Source of the DNA: CALCCV01 sp964388665
GTDB taxonomy: Bacteria; Bdellovibrionota; Bdellovibrionia; Bdellovibrionales; Bdellovibrionaceae
Reading direction: 5' to 3'
Length of the DNA stretch: 15,068 nucleotides
NCBI GenBank assembly: GCA_964388665.1
Contig: CAYMBJ010000085.1
Span: 1 to 15,068, forward strand
The notes under the pieces are model-generated. The model saw only the letters and a program-made list of their open reading frames with translations, was not told the DNA's origin and searched no databases. Shown here piece after piece: positions 1-5,965 of this stretch (position 1 is its first letter; every line of letters begins with the position of its first letter). The translations under genes and the position numbers were made by a program.

Positions 1-49
1 GTATTCTGAGTTTGTGTTCTGTAAACTGAAGTAACATCATAGGACATAA

Positions 50-402
50 TGGTGGCCCCGGGGAGAATCGAACTCCCACGCCCTTGCGGGCACTGGATTT
101 TCTTACCACTCTGGTTTTCACCAGCTCCGTTACAGGAGTTTGTGGTCTGGACTATGCCTTGACCGTGACAGTTGATTTTCACAACCGCTTAAGGTCCCGC
201 TCGTCTAGTCTCTACACCTTCCGAGAAAATTTCTTTTCAAGGCTTGGCTCGGCATTAGCAACCTGAAAATTAAATCAGGGAAGCCTTCACCGAATTTGGG
301 CGGTTCTACTCCAAGGGTTTCCCCAAGGGCACTCAATTTAATTGTCAGTCTTTTCGACCGACGGTCTGAGTCCAGCGCGTCTACCAATTCCACCACAGGG
401 CC
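50..402 (-). tRNA. tRNA-Leu(CAA), split by a group I intron
   Basis: Read on the minus strand, the gene begins GGCCCTG (402-396) and ends CGGGGCC-A-CCA (60-50), giving a full 7-bp acceptor stem (one G-T pair) with an encoded CCA. The leucine-type D arm (GGTGGAATTGGTAGACGC), a long variable arm (TGCCCGCAAGGGCGT) and a T arm (GGGAG-TTCGATT-CTCCC) identify a class II tRNA-Leu. The anticodon stem CTGGA/TCCAG is separated by about 270 nt. Removing 367-102 joins exons of 35 and 52 nt into an 87-nt tRNA with the 7-nt loop CTCAAAA, so anticodon CAA. The intron therefore sits between positions 34 and 35, the site used by cyanobacterial tRNA-Leu(UAA) introns. No clear promoter or terminator is visible beside it. 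Confidence 0.93.
102..367 (-). ncRNA. group I intron (probable subgroup IC3) in tRNA-Leu
   Basis: This 266-nt insertion has hallmarks of the cyanobacterial and plastid tRNA-Leu group I intron family. Minus-strand landmarks in order: the internal guide GAGT (334-331), able to pair with exon ACTC; GGGGAAACCC (about 324-315); CCGAGCCAAGCC (252-241), a P3/P4-like block; GTGTAGAGACTAGACG (217-202), the P7 5' strand with the conserved AGACTA-type motif; AAGGCATAGTCC (160-149), the P7 3' strand; hairpins CTCC/GGAG (138-125) and CTGG/CCAG (124-111), P9-like; and a terminal guanosine at 102. These blocks resemble the cyanobacterial intron as I remember it; I could not align them. It is too short for a homing endonuclease gene and no such ORF is present, so it should rely on self-splicing. 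Confidence 0.88.
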
Positions 403-876
403 ATTTATAAACTTCAAATCAACTATCAAAGAACGGATTCAGTATCACAGGTCATCAACCTGATTTTTGGTTTGCAGATGTTAACTGGAGTCTCGAAAAT
501 TTTACAAGAACTTTTTTTGATAGCTAAGAATTGATTAGGGTTCGTGCAGATCTCAGCGCAATTGGCCTCAAAAATGCTTACAAAGCACTGTTGGTTTAGC
601 AGGTGCTCCCGAATTTTGCCACAGGATTGGCTTATTGAGGGTTTGAAGTGCATTTGAGATTAGAGACACCAGAACTGCAAAAGTTTGCGAGTGACTTTGC
701 TGCTCAAAACTGACGATTTTCTGCATACCTTTTGAAATAAATTCTAAAAATCGAGTTGCTGGAAGGCCGCTTTCTGCGTGGCTTGGGCAGTTCTGTATTT
801 CTAATTGATTGAAACTTCTACGTAAAAGTCCTCCAAAAAAAAGAACACTGACCAGTGATAATACCTGGCACCGTCT
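403..876. other. long non-coding gap, no gene recognised
   Basis: This stretch separates the divergently oriented tRNA-Leu and outer-membrane protein genes. Short minus-strand ORFs here (426-653 and 568-885) lack ribosome-binding sites and recognisable protein features. The sequence is AT-rich with scattered A and T runs. One imperfect palindrome, ATCACAGGT-CATCA-ACCTGAT (442-462), could be an operator for the tRNA promoter, but a single copy proves nothing. A small RNA or pseudogene remnant cannot be excluded. Confidence 0.4.
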
Positions 877-904
877 TTGCTGCATTATACCAGTGGAATA
901 ATAT
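877..904 (+). promoter_or_regulatory. candidate sigma70-type promoter of the beta-barrel gene
   Basis: TTGCTG (877-882) and TAATAT (899-904) are separated by 16 nt. Transcription would start near 911, right at the ribosome-binding site GAGGGG (911-916), giving a very short leader. Another -10-like hexamer, GATAAT, lies at 857-862 without a good -35. Weak call. Confidence 0.28.
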
Positions 905-923
905 TATAAAGAGGGGATTGGAT

Positions 924-2102
924 ATGAGGCTTTTCAAAATTGGGATGCAATGCTTACTAACTCTAGCAATCACGATGGTCATGCATCATCAAGTGAGAGC
1001 ACAATCAGATCAGAGTTTTGATGCAGAACTGGATTCAGAGCTAGATCGACTGTATCAGGGGCAATCGACAACATCAGGAATCTCTGGTAGCAACACTGTG
1101 GTGGCGCCGCCAAGTCAAGCTCGCGGCAATCAGCAGCAGCAGCCTGTCTATATAATCAATCAAGCAACGCCGACTTCGACCTCTTCTGCACAGGTGCAAA
1201 CAGCATCTAATCAGCAGGCGATTCAAAAGCAGCCTGTGACTTATGTACAAGACACACCCTTGGTGGAGTCTCGGGCCGAAGAGATGCGCCGCCAACGTCA
1301 GCAGGCTGAGATTGGGACTGAGTCAAAAATTGTCGAAAAGTTAGAGCAATCGCGAATTGACGATGAAAAGCGACGTGCTGATGCACTCTTTGGCAATAGT
1401 TTTCAACAAATGAAGCCACAGCCGCCGCCACCAGAACCTGTCTATGCTCAGCCCGTAGCTCCAGTGATTATCCAAAAGGTCGAGCCACGCCAAACTGTTC
1501 AAGAAGAAGTGGACGCTGCCATCCGCGCCAGCGGCAAAGTTGAGCCGATGCAAGACAGAGCCTCCTATTTTGGTGGTCTGATTGGCTTCTCATCTTATCC
1601 AAATTCAGAGAGAATTGTTGGCAATTACTCGTTGGGATTCTCATTCGGGTCGATTTACGATGACAACGTGGCAGTCGAAGGATCCTTTCTAATGAGCAAC
1701 TACACCTTCACTTTGCCCTATTACTCTTACGGACCACCCTCTGATCCTGACGTGGATGTTGATCAGTATGGTTTTGGTGTAGGGGTGAAGTACCTTTTCT
1801 TGGATAGTTTTTTTCGTCCTTATGTTGGCGGAATCATGCAGTACTCGTACCGTGAATACGAGCGCAACTACTACAATCCAAATTTAAATGGTGTGGCTTC
1901 GTCCCATGCCATTGATTTTGGTCCATCGATAGGTGGTGAGTTGGCATTTGCCTCTGGATTTAGCTTGGGTCTTGAGTACCGTTATTTATTCAACCTCTAC
2001 AGTCGTTTAGGAAAAGACTCCTTTTACGAGTATGGTGGTTTTGATAAAATCGAAAAATACTCGCACGACATGTTTTCTCTCTCTGGTCGATTCCAGTTCT
2101 AA
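924..2102 (+). CDS. outer-membrane beta-barrel protein with glutamine-rich periplasmic linker
   Basis: The ATG at 924 follows GAGGGG by 7 nt and gives a 392-residue protein. It opens with a Sec signal peptide (MRLFKIGMQCLL..., cleavage probably after VRA, residue 27). An upstream in-frame start at 855 would bury that signal, so it was not used. Residues about 28-190 are hydrophilic, rich in Gln, Ser and Pro, with a charged segment likely to be helical (ESRAEEMRRQRQQAE and following). From about residue 215 to the end, alternating aromatic and polar residues and repeated Gly-Phe-Gly patterns suggest an OmpA-like barrel of about eight strands, ending in the terminal phenylalanine typical of proteins inserted by the BAM machinery. 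The exact function is unknown; an adhesin, porin or structural role are all possible. It appears monocistronic, with a promoter-like sequence before it and a strong terminator after it. Confidence 0.85.
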   Translation: MRLFKIGMQCLLTLAITMVMHHQVRAQSDQSFDAELDSELDRLYQGQSTTSGISGSNTVVAPPSQARGNQQQQPVYIINQATPTSTSSAQVQTASNQQAIQKQPVTYVQDTPLVESRAEEMRRQRQQAEIGTESKIVEKLEQSRIDDEKRRADALFGNSFQQMKPQPPPPEPVYAQPVAPVIIQKVEPRQTVQEEVDAAIRASGKVEPMQDRASYFGGLIGFSSYPNSERIVGNYSLGFSFGSIYDDNVAVEGSFLMSNYTFTLPYYSYGPPSDPDVDVDQYGFGVGVKYLFLDSFFRPYVGGIMQYSYREYERNYYNPNLNGVASSHAIDFGPSIGGELAFASGFSLGLEYRYLFNLYSRLGKDSFYEYGGFDKIEKYSHDMFSLSGRFQF

Positions 2103-2141
2103 TTTAAAGGGGGCAAAGCATGGCCTCCTTACATCCTCACT

Positions 2142-2170
2142 TTGACCTTTTATTTTAATTATTCTAGACT
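2142..2170 (+). promoter_or_regulatory. candidate promoter giving a leaderless transcript
   Basis: TTGACC (2142-2147) and TAGACT (2165-2170) are 17 nt apart, the optimal sigma70 spacing. The -35 matches 5 of 6 consensus bases and the -10 matches 4 of 6 (TATAAT). The predicted start of transcription, 7 nt after the -10, falls on or next to the GTG at 2177. The resulting mRNA would lack the 5' arm of the terminator hairpin. Confidence 0.4.
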
Positions 2171-2197
2171 GAAGCTGTGAAGGCTTCAGTTTTTTTT
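2169..2197 (+). terminator. rho-independent terminator of the beta-barrel gene, overlapping the next start codon
   Basis: A perfect 7-bp stem CTGAAGC (2169-2175)/GCTTCAG (2183-2189) with a 7-nt loop TGTGAAG is followed by eight T (2190-2197). The loop contains the GTG (2177) that is the only available full-length start of the following gene. Confidence 0.85.
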
Positions 2198-2857
2198 ATT
2201 TTGTACATGTTTGTTTTTCCATTCAGCGCGGCGGCCGGCGAAAGCTTGGTGAACTCAAGCGTTGGTAAGATTCAAAAAGACATATTCACTCTTCGGCATC
2301 TCCAGCTCTGCCAGTTGATATCCGAAATCCTTTTGAGTGATCCCAAGAATTTCGATGGAAAAGCCATCTCTCCTGTGGCGAAGGCACCGTCGCAACAGAT
2401 GATGGAAACCATTGATCAGTGTTTGCTGGACAAATCCATTGAGCTCGAGGCGCGCGCGCAAAGCTTTGAAACGCCTTTGGTTCGAGATGTGCCGACTGTG
2501 GTTAAAATGGCTCAATTAACTCTTAGACAAAATGAAACTTGGAAAAAACTGCAGTGGCGTGATTCGGAGCTGCAAACAGCGGCTTCTGAGAAGATTTTGG
2601 GCAATGCTTATTTAGAGGCGAAGATGAAATCCTTTGATGCGGATTTGACCGACCGCGACCTGAAGGCGGAATATGAGTTGAATAAGGACCAGTACGAGAG
2701 CTTGGACTTTGAGCTGGTTAAAGAAAAGGTAAAATTGGCCGCGCTTGCTAAAAAGCGCGAAGGCAAACTGAATGAGTGGTTTCTGCTTCTCAAAGAGAGG
2801 TACCAGATTCAGAACCTCGTGCAACTGCCAGCCGAAACGGCGGGACCGCGAAAATGA
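2177..2857 (+). CDS. secreted SurA-N-like protein without a PPIase domain
   Basis: This 226-residue protein starts with a probable signal peptide (VKASVFFILYMFVFPFSAAA, cleavage after AAA). The only in-frame upstream codon choice is GTG at 2177; TTG 2201 and ATG 2207 would cut the signal peptide too short. No Shine-Dalgarno sequence is visible. The mature part begins VNSSVGKIQKDIFTLRHLQL, resembling the 'VN...I...DL' opening of SurA/parvulin chaperones. It continues with charged helices including LTDRDLKAEYELNKDQY, like the linker helix of that family, and a closing helix KLNEWFLLLKERYQI resembling the last helix of the SurA core. No parvulin PPIase domain is present, so it would be a chaperone-only protein of the periplasm. 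Its position just after an outer-membrane barrel gene fits that idea. The family call is based on pattern only; it could also be an unrelated helical lipid- or envelope-associated protein. Confidence 0.6.
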   Translation: MKASVFFILYMFVFPFSAAAGESLVNSSVGKIQKDIFTLRHLQLCQLISEILLSDPKNFDGKAISPVAKAPSQQMMETIDQCLLDKSIELEARAQSFETPLVRDVPTVVKMAQLTLRQNETWKKLQWRDSELQTAASEKILGNAYLEAKMKSFDADLTDRDLKAEYELNKDQYESLDFELVKEKVKLAALAKKREGKLNEWFLLLKERYQIQNLVQLPAETAGPRK

Positions 2858-2882
2858 GTTTTCATGAAAAATTGAGTGTTCA

Positions 2883-3386
2883 GTGGTAGAAAAGTATTCT
2901 TCTTCGGAGGTTCTGTCTTTTGCTCCGGGTGAGTGGAGTGATGAGATTATCCACCAGATGAGGTTGAGGTTTGGCGCTCCGAAGGAAGTGGACTTGCCAC
3001 TCGACTTAGCACCCGAGAGGCCCACTTGGACCATCGACGAAATCCTGCGGCGTCGAGACAGCTCCTATTTGTTGAGCTTGACGAGGTTGAAGTCGGATTC
3101 TAGTGCAGGTCTTATGGGTTTTGCCTTAGTGCAAGTTTATGATGCTGGATTTGAAATTCTTTACATTTGGATGGAGCCGCAGAACCGACGTCGGGGCGGT
3201 GGCAAAGCTCTGCTTTTAAAAATTCACGACTTGCTGCGTTTATCGAAGGTGGGCACCTTACAGGTCAGTGAGGCCAATCTTGCTGCCGTGTATCTTTACG
3301 AAAATTGCGGCTATCAAGTGCTGCGCAAACTTGAGCGTTACTATCGCGACGGGATGTCGGCTTTGGAAATGCAGATCCAATTATAA
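2883..3386 (+). CDS. GNAT-family N-acetyltransferase, RimI-like
   Basis: The 167-residue protein has the core of the GNAT fold that transfers acetyl from acetyl-CoA to an amine. Motif A is seen in YIWMEPQNRRRGGGKALLLK (about 94-113), where R102-R-R-G-G-G107 is the R-x-x-G-x-G/A pyrophosphate-binding loop. Motif B follows in VSEANLAAVYLYENCGYQVL (128-147), with the usual Asn, Ala, Leu-Tyr-Glu and Gly-Tyr/Phe pattern, and then RYYRDG, also typical of RimI. The substrate is unknown; RimI-like enzymes acetylate ribosomal protein N-termini, but many relatives modify other molecules. The start is GTG 2883, the only start codon between the in-frame stop at 2865 and the core, with a weak upstream GAG. 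It lies 25 nt after the previous gene and is probably cotranscribed. Confidence 0.82.
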   Translation: MVEKYSSSEVLSFAPGEWSDEIIHQMRLRFGAPKEVDLPLDLAPERPTWTIDEILRRRDSSYLLSLTRLKSDSSAGLMGFALVQVYDAGFEILYIWMEPQNRRRGGGKALLLKIHDLLRLSKVGTLQVSEANLAAVYLYENCGYQVLRKLERYYRDGMSALEMQIQL

Positions 3387-3460
3387 TCAACTTGCGGAAT
3401 TTACGAAATTTTGTTATTCGTGATGCGTTGAGAAGTCAATTGAGGCGTAGTTGAGTAGTT

Positions 3461-3481
3461 GAGGCCATCGGGGCCTTTTTT
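3461..3481 (+). terminator. rho-independent terminator after the acetyltransferase gene
   Basis: Stem AGGCC (3462-3466)/GGCCT (3472-3476) with loop ATCGG runs into six T (3476-3481), then CTTTT. A second weak hairpin, TAGGT-ACCC-ACCTA (3488-3501), followed shortly by TTTTTT, may back it up. This isolates the upstream genes from the rimP operon. Confidence 0.75.
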
Positions 3482-3563
3482 CTTTTGTAGGTACCCACCT
3501 ATGGATTTTTTCAAAAGAAATGCAGTTCCAATTGATTCGTAAGAGCTTATTTGCGGAGGATTT

Positions 3564-4247
3564 TTGAATTTTGAATCTGAATCTGAAATAGAGTTAGAAA
3601 AAACGCCAGAATCATTCAGCGCCACGCCGGCGAGTCTGCCCCCAGAATGGGTGGAGATTCAATCGGCCTTAGATGAAGTGGTCACAAGTGAATTCAAAAA
3701 TGAAATGGGTCGCCTGGTTTTTCCTGAGCCCTGGTTAGCCAAAGTCGTAACCTTGGCTAGCAACATTGCGATTCGCGAAGGCTGCATTCTTTATGATATT
3801 GAGTCTTTAGGTTCAGGTCGTGGTCGAATTCTCAGAGTTTACGTAGATAAACCCAATGGAGCCGACATTGAAGATTGTGCTCGCGTTTCGAATGCTCTCA
3901 ATCTGATATTGGACGTCGAAGAGGTTGTTCCTGGCGGCGCTTACATTCTTGAAGTGTCGTCCCCAGGTCTGGATCGTAGTGTTCGTTTTCCATGGCAGTA
4001 CAAGCTGGCGATCGGAAAATTACTAAATTTTAAAACGAAAAAGGCGTTGGGCGAACTGGGACTTGCTGAAAAGTCCATGGTCGCAGCCAAGTCTTTTGAG
4101 GCAATAGTTCTTGAGGTTCGAGATAACCACGTTGTGAAGCTACAGATCCAACCAGCAAAAGGTGATGGGTTTGAGTTTGAATTGGCAATTGATGAGATTA
4201 CCAAGGCAAAATGGGTTTTCAAATTGACCAAGGGCAAGAAGAGATAA
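3564..4247 (+). CDS. rimP: ribosome maturation factor RimP, N-terminally extended
   Basis: RimP assists late assembly of the 30S ribosomal subunit. The family signature is clear: GCILYDIESLGSGRGRILRVYVDKPNG, then IEDCARVSNALNLILDVEE and the highly conserved LEVSSPGLDRSVR, followed by a C-terminal Sm-like beta domain. The core starts near residue 52. The 47 residues before M48 (ATG 3705) are acidic and poor in conserved features, and are not present in typical RimP of about 150 residues. I chose TTG 3564 because a strong GGAGGA (3555-3560) precedes it, although the 3-nt gap is short, and because no ribosome-binding site is seen at ATG 3705. It is first in the operon with nusA, 12 nt upstream of it, the usual bacterial arrangement. 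Confidence 0.93.
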   Translation: MNFESESEIELEKTPESFSATPASLPPEWVEIQSALDEVVTSEFKNEMGRLVFPEPWLAKVVTLASNIAIREGCILYDIESLGSGRGRILRVYVDKPNGADIEDCARVSNALNLILDVEEVVPGGAYILEVSSPGLDRSVRFPWQYKLAIGKLLNFKTKKALGELGLAEKSMVAAKSFEAIVLEVRDNHVVKLQIQPAKGDGFEFELAIDEITKAKWVFKLTKGKKR

Positions 4248-4259
4248 AAGGGGTTATTC

Positions 4260-5846
4260 ATGGCCGAGAATATGTTCTCTGAGTTGAGTCGAGTGATTGA
4301 GCAGGTTGGAAAAGATAAGGGAATTGATAAGCAGTTGGTGGTGGATGCGATCACTCAAGGCATGCTATTGGCTGCCCGAAAAAAGTGGGGAACCTATCGC
4401 GAGATTGAGGCCTCCTACAATGAGGATACGGGCGAAGTTGAGCTTCACCAATTTAAAGAGGTGGTCAAGCCTGAAGATTTTATCGATGACGAAGTAGAGA
4501 TTCCACTTGATGAAGCTCGCAAATTGGACCCCCAGGCTCAGATCGATGATTCCATTGGTATTAAGATTGAAACTGGAGATTTGGGACGAATTGCTGCACA
4601 GACGGCAAAGCAGATTATATTGCAAAAAGTGAGAGATGCCGAACGGGATGTGATCTTTGCAGAATTTGAATCGCGCAAAGGCGAGGTCACTTCGGGAACG
4701 GCTCGCCGAGTAGAGAGAGGCGCGATCGTTGTTGATTTGGGGCGAACAGAAGCCTTCATTCCGCTGCGCGAGCAAATTCCGGGTGAAAGCTATAAGCCTG
4801 GAGATCGCATTCAGGGCTATTTATTAGAAGTTCGGCAGTCCACAAAGGGACCGCAGATCATTATGTCTCGCTCTTGTGAGCAGTACTTGATGAAATTATT
4901 TGAAGTTGAAGTTCCCGAAATTTATGATGGGATTGTTGAAATCATGGCGGCAGCTCGTGAGCCTGGGCAAAGAGCCAAAATTGCTGTGCAATCAAAAGAT
5001 CCCACAGTGGATCCGGTCGGTGCCTGCGTGGGCATGAAGGGATCGCGAGTTCAGCAAATTGTTCAAGAGTTGCGCGGCGAAAAGATTGATATCGTTCCTT
5101 GGAATGAGGATGTGACTCGCTTTGCCTGCAATGCCTTGGCACCGGCGGAGATCTCTCGCGTCTTTGTGGATGAAGAGAATCGCGAAATGGAAGTGGTTGT
5201 TCCGGATTCCCAATTGAGCTTAGCCATTGGCAAGCGCGGTCAGAACGTGCGGTTGGCGGCGAAATTGACGGGATGGAAGTTGGATATTGTTTCCGAGACC
5301 GTGGCGGCGACACGAACGGCAGAAGCCATTTTTAATTTGATGTTGATTCCTGGAATGACAGAGACCATGGCGCAAAATATTTTTCAGTCAGGCTACGCCA
5401 ATTTTGTAGCTTTATCCGATGCTGCGGTTGAAGATGTTATGCTAATTCCTGGATACAGTGAGCCTGAAAAGGCCGAAAAGCTCATCAGTGAAGCTGCGAC
5501 TTTGAAGAAGAAATATGAAGACGAAGGTCTGCCAATTCCAGTCTCGCCTGCTGCACAGAAACAAGAAGCCAGAGTCACCTCTGGAAGCGCGAAGGACCAA
5601 GCCAATCAGAGATTGCGTGAAGAGATGGAAAAATTGGGTGCGGCAGAAGGAGTCGCTGCAGATGCTGATGGCGCGGATTCCAGTAGCGAAGCCGCTGCCA
5701 ATAGCGAAGCCACTAACAGTAGCGAAGCCACTGACAGTGGTGAAGCGGATACTGGGGGCGCAGCTGACGCAGCGCTGGCACCAGAGGCAGTGAGTGTGCC
5801 GGCGGATGCAGTTAAACCTGAGGGAACTGGTGCAAAACCTGAGTAA
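4260..5846 (+). CDS. nusA: transcription termination/antitermination factor NusA
   Basis: NusA binds RNA polymerase and nascent RNA, controlling pausing, termination and antitermination. The 528-residue protein has the polymerase-binding N-terminal domain (about 1-130, with MLLAARKKWG), an S1 domain (about 138-200, GTARRVERGAIVVDLGRTEA), KH1 (GACVGMKGSRVQ, glycine loop at 258-261) and KH2 (LSLAIGKRGQNVRLAAKLTG, loop at 324-327). One helix-hairpin-helix-like C-terminal region follows (LMLIPGMTETMAQNIF... VMLIPGYSEPEKAE, about 355-415). The last 100 or so residues are a low-complexity tail of Ala, Ser, Glu, Asp and Thr, partly made of an 18-bp tandem repeat. The AAGGGG (4248-4253) ribosome-binding site lies 6 nt before ATG 4260. 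It follows rimP by 12 nt; a ylxR gene, which often comes next, is absent here. Confidence 0.97.
   Translation: MAENMFSELSRVIEQVGKDKGIDKQLVVDAITQGMLLAARKKWGTYREIEASYNEDTGEVELHQFKEVVKPEDFIDDEVEIPLDEARKLDPQAQIDDSIGIKIETGDLGRIAAQTAKQIILQKVRDAERDVIFAEFESRKGEVTSGTARRVERGAIVVDLGRTEAFIPLREQIPGESYKPGDRIQGYLLEVRQSTKGPQIIMSRSCEQYLMKLFEVEVPEIYDGIVEIMAAAREPGQRAKIAVQSKDPTVDPVGACVGMKGSRVQQIVQELRGEKIDIVPWNEDVTRFACNALAPAEISRVFVDEENREMEVVVPDSQLSLAIGKRGQNVRLAAKLTGWKLDIVSETVAATRTAEAIFNLMLIPGMTETMAQNIFQSGYANFVALSDAAVEDVMLIPGYSEPEKAEKLISEAATLKKKYEDEGLPIPVSPAAQKQEARVTSGSAKDQANQRLREEMEKLGAAEGVAADADGADSSSEAAANSEATNSSEATDSGEADTGGAADAALAPEAVSVPADAVKPEGTGAKPE
5682..5753 (+). repeat. four imperfect 18-bp tandem repeats in the nusA 3' end
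   Basis: Units start at 5682, 5700, 5718 and 5736, on the theme AGTAGCGAAGCCACTGAC; the second and third differ at two positions and the fourth is diverged. The repeat is in frame and encodes S/N-S-E-A-A/T-A/N/D-like hexapeptides in the acidic NusA tail, a pattern prone to length changes by slippage. Confidence 0.8.
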
Positions 5847-5867
5847 TAGTGACTTTAAACATGTTAT

Positions 5868-5935
5868 TGGCAATACATTGCCAGGCATTGTTGGAAACAG
5901 ATTAATAAGCAAGCGAAGCGAAAATTCGCTTTTCG
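5868..5935 (+). promoter_or_regulatory. two hairpins in the nusA-infB gap
   Basis: GGCAA-TACA-TTGCC (5869-5882) and GAAGCGA-AAAT-TCGCTTT (5915-5932) are short inverted repeats in the 119-nt gap before infB. The second is followed by only a few T (5930-5933), so it is at best a weak attenuator. They may structure or stabilise the infB leader. No protein-coding ORF is found in the gap. Confidence 0.4.
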
Positions 5936-5965
5936 ATCGTAGGCTGGATTTTGGTAGGAGTGTGC

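Noticed and set aside
90..110. Reading the split tRNA as anticodon CAG or GAA
   Set aside because: CAG does not leave a terminal intron G before a 7-nt loop; GAA (Phe) conflicts with the leucine class II body and long variable arm.
84..429. Short ORFs inside the tRNA and intron as a homing endonuclease
   Set aside because: They overlap tRNA exons and the ribozyme core, and show no LAGLIDADG, GIY-YIG or HNH motif.
426..885. Two overlapping minus-strand ORFs (426-653 and 568-885) as small genes
   Set aside because: No ribosome-binding site, no signal or domain pattern, and the two overlap in different frames; more likely chance open frames in an AT-rich gap.
855..923. Upstream start of the beta-barrel protein at 855
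   Set aside because: It places 23 residues before a clear signal peptide, while ATG 924 has a good ribosome-binding site.
5915..5933. Hairpin before infB as a true terminator
   Set aside because: The following T run is only four long and the operon order implies read-through.
5951..5965. TTG 5951 as the infB start
   Set aside because: It overlaps the AGGAG that serves GTG 5966, where the conserved N-terminal domain begins.
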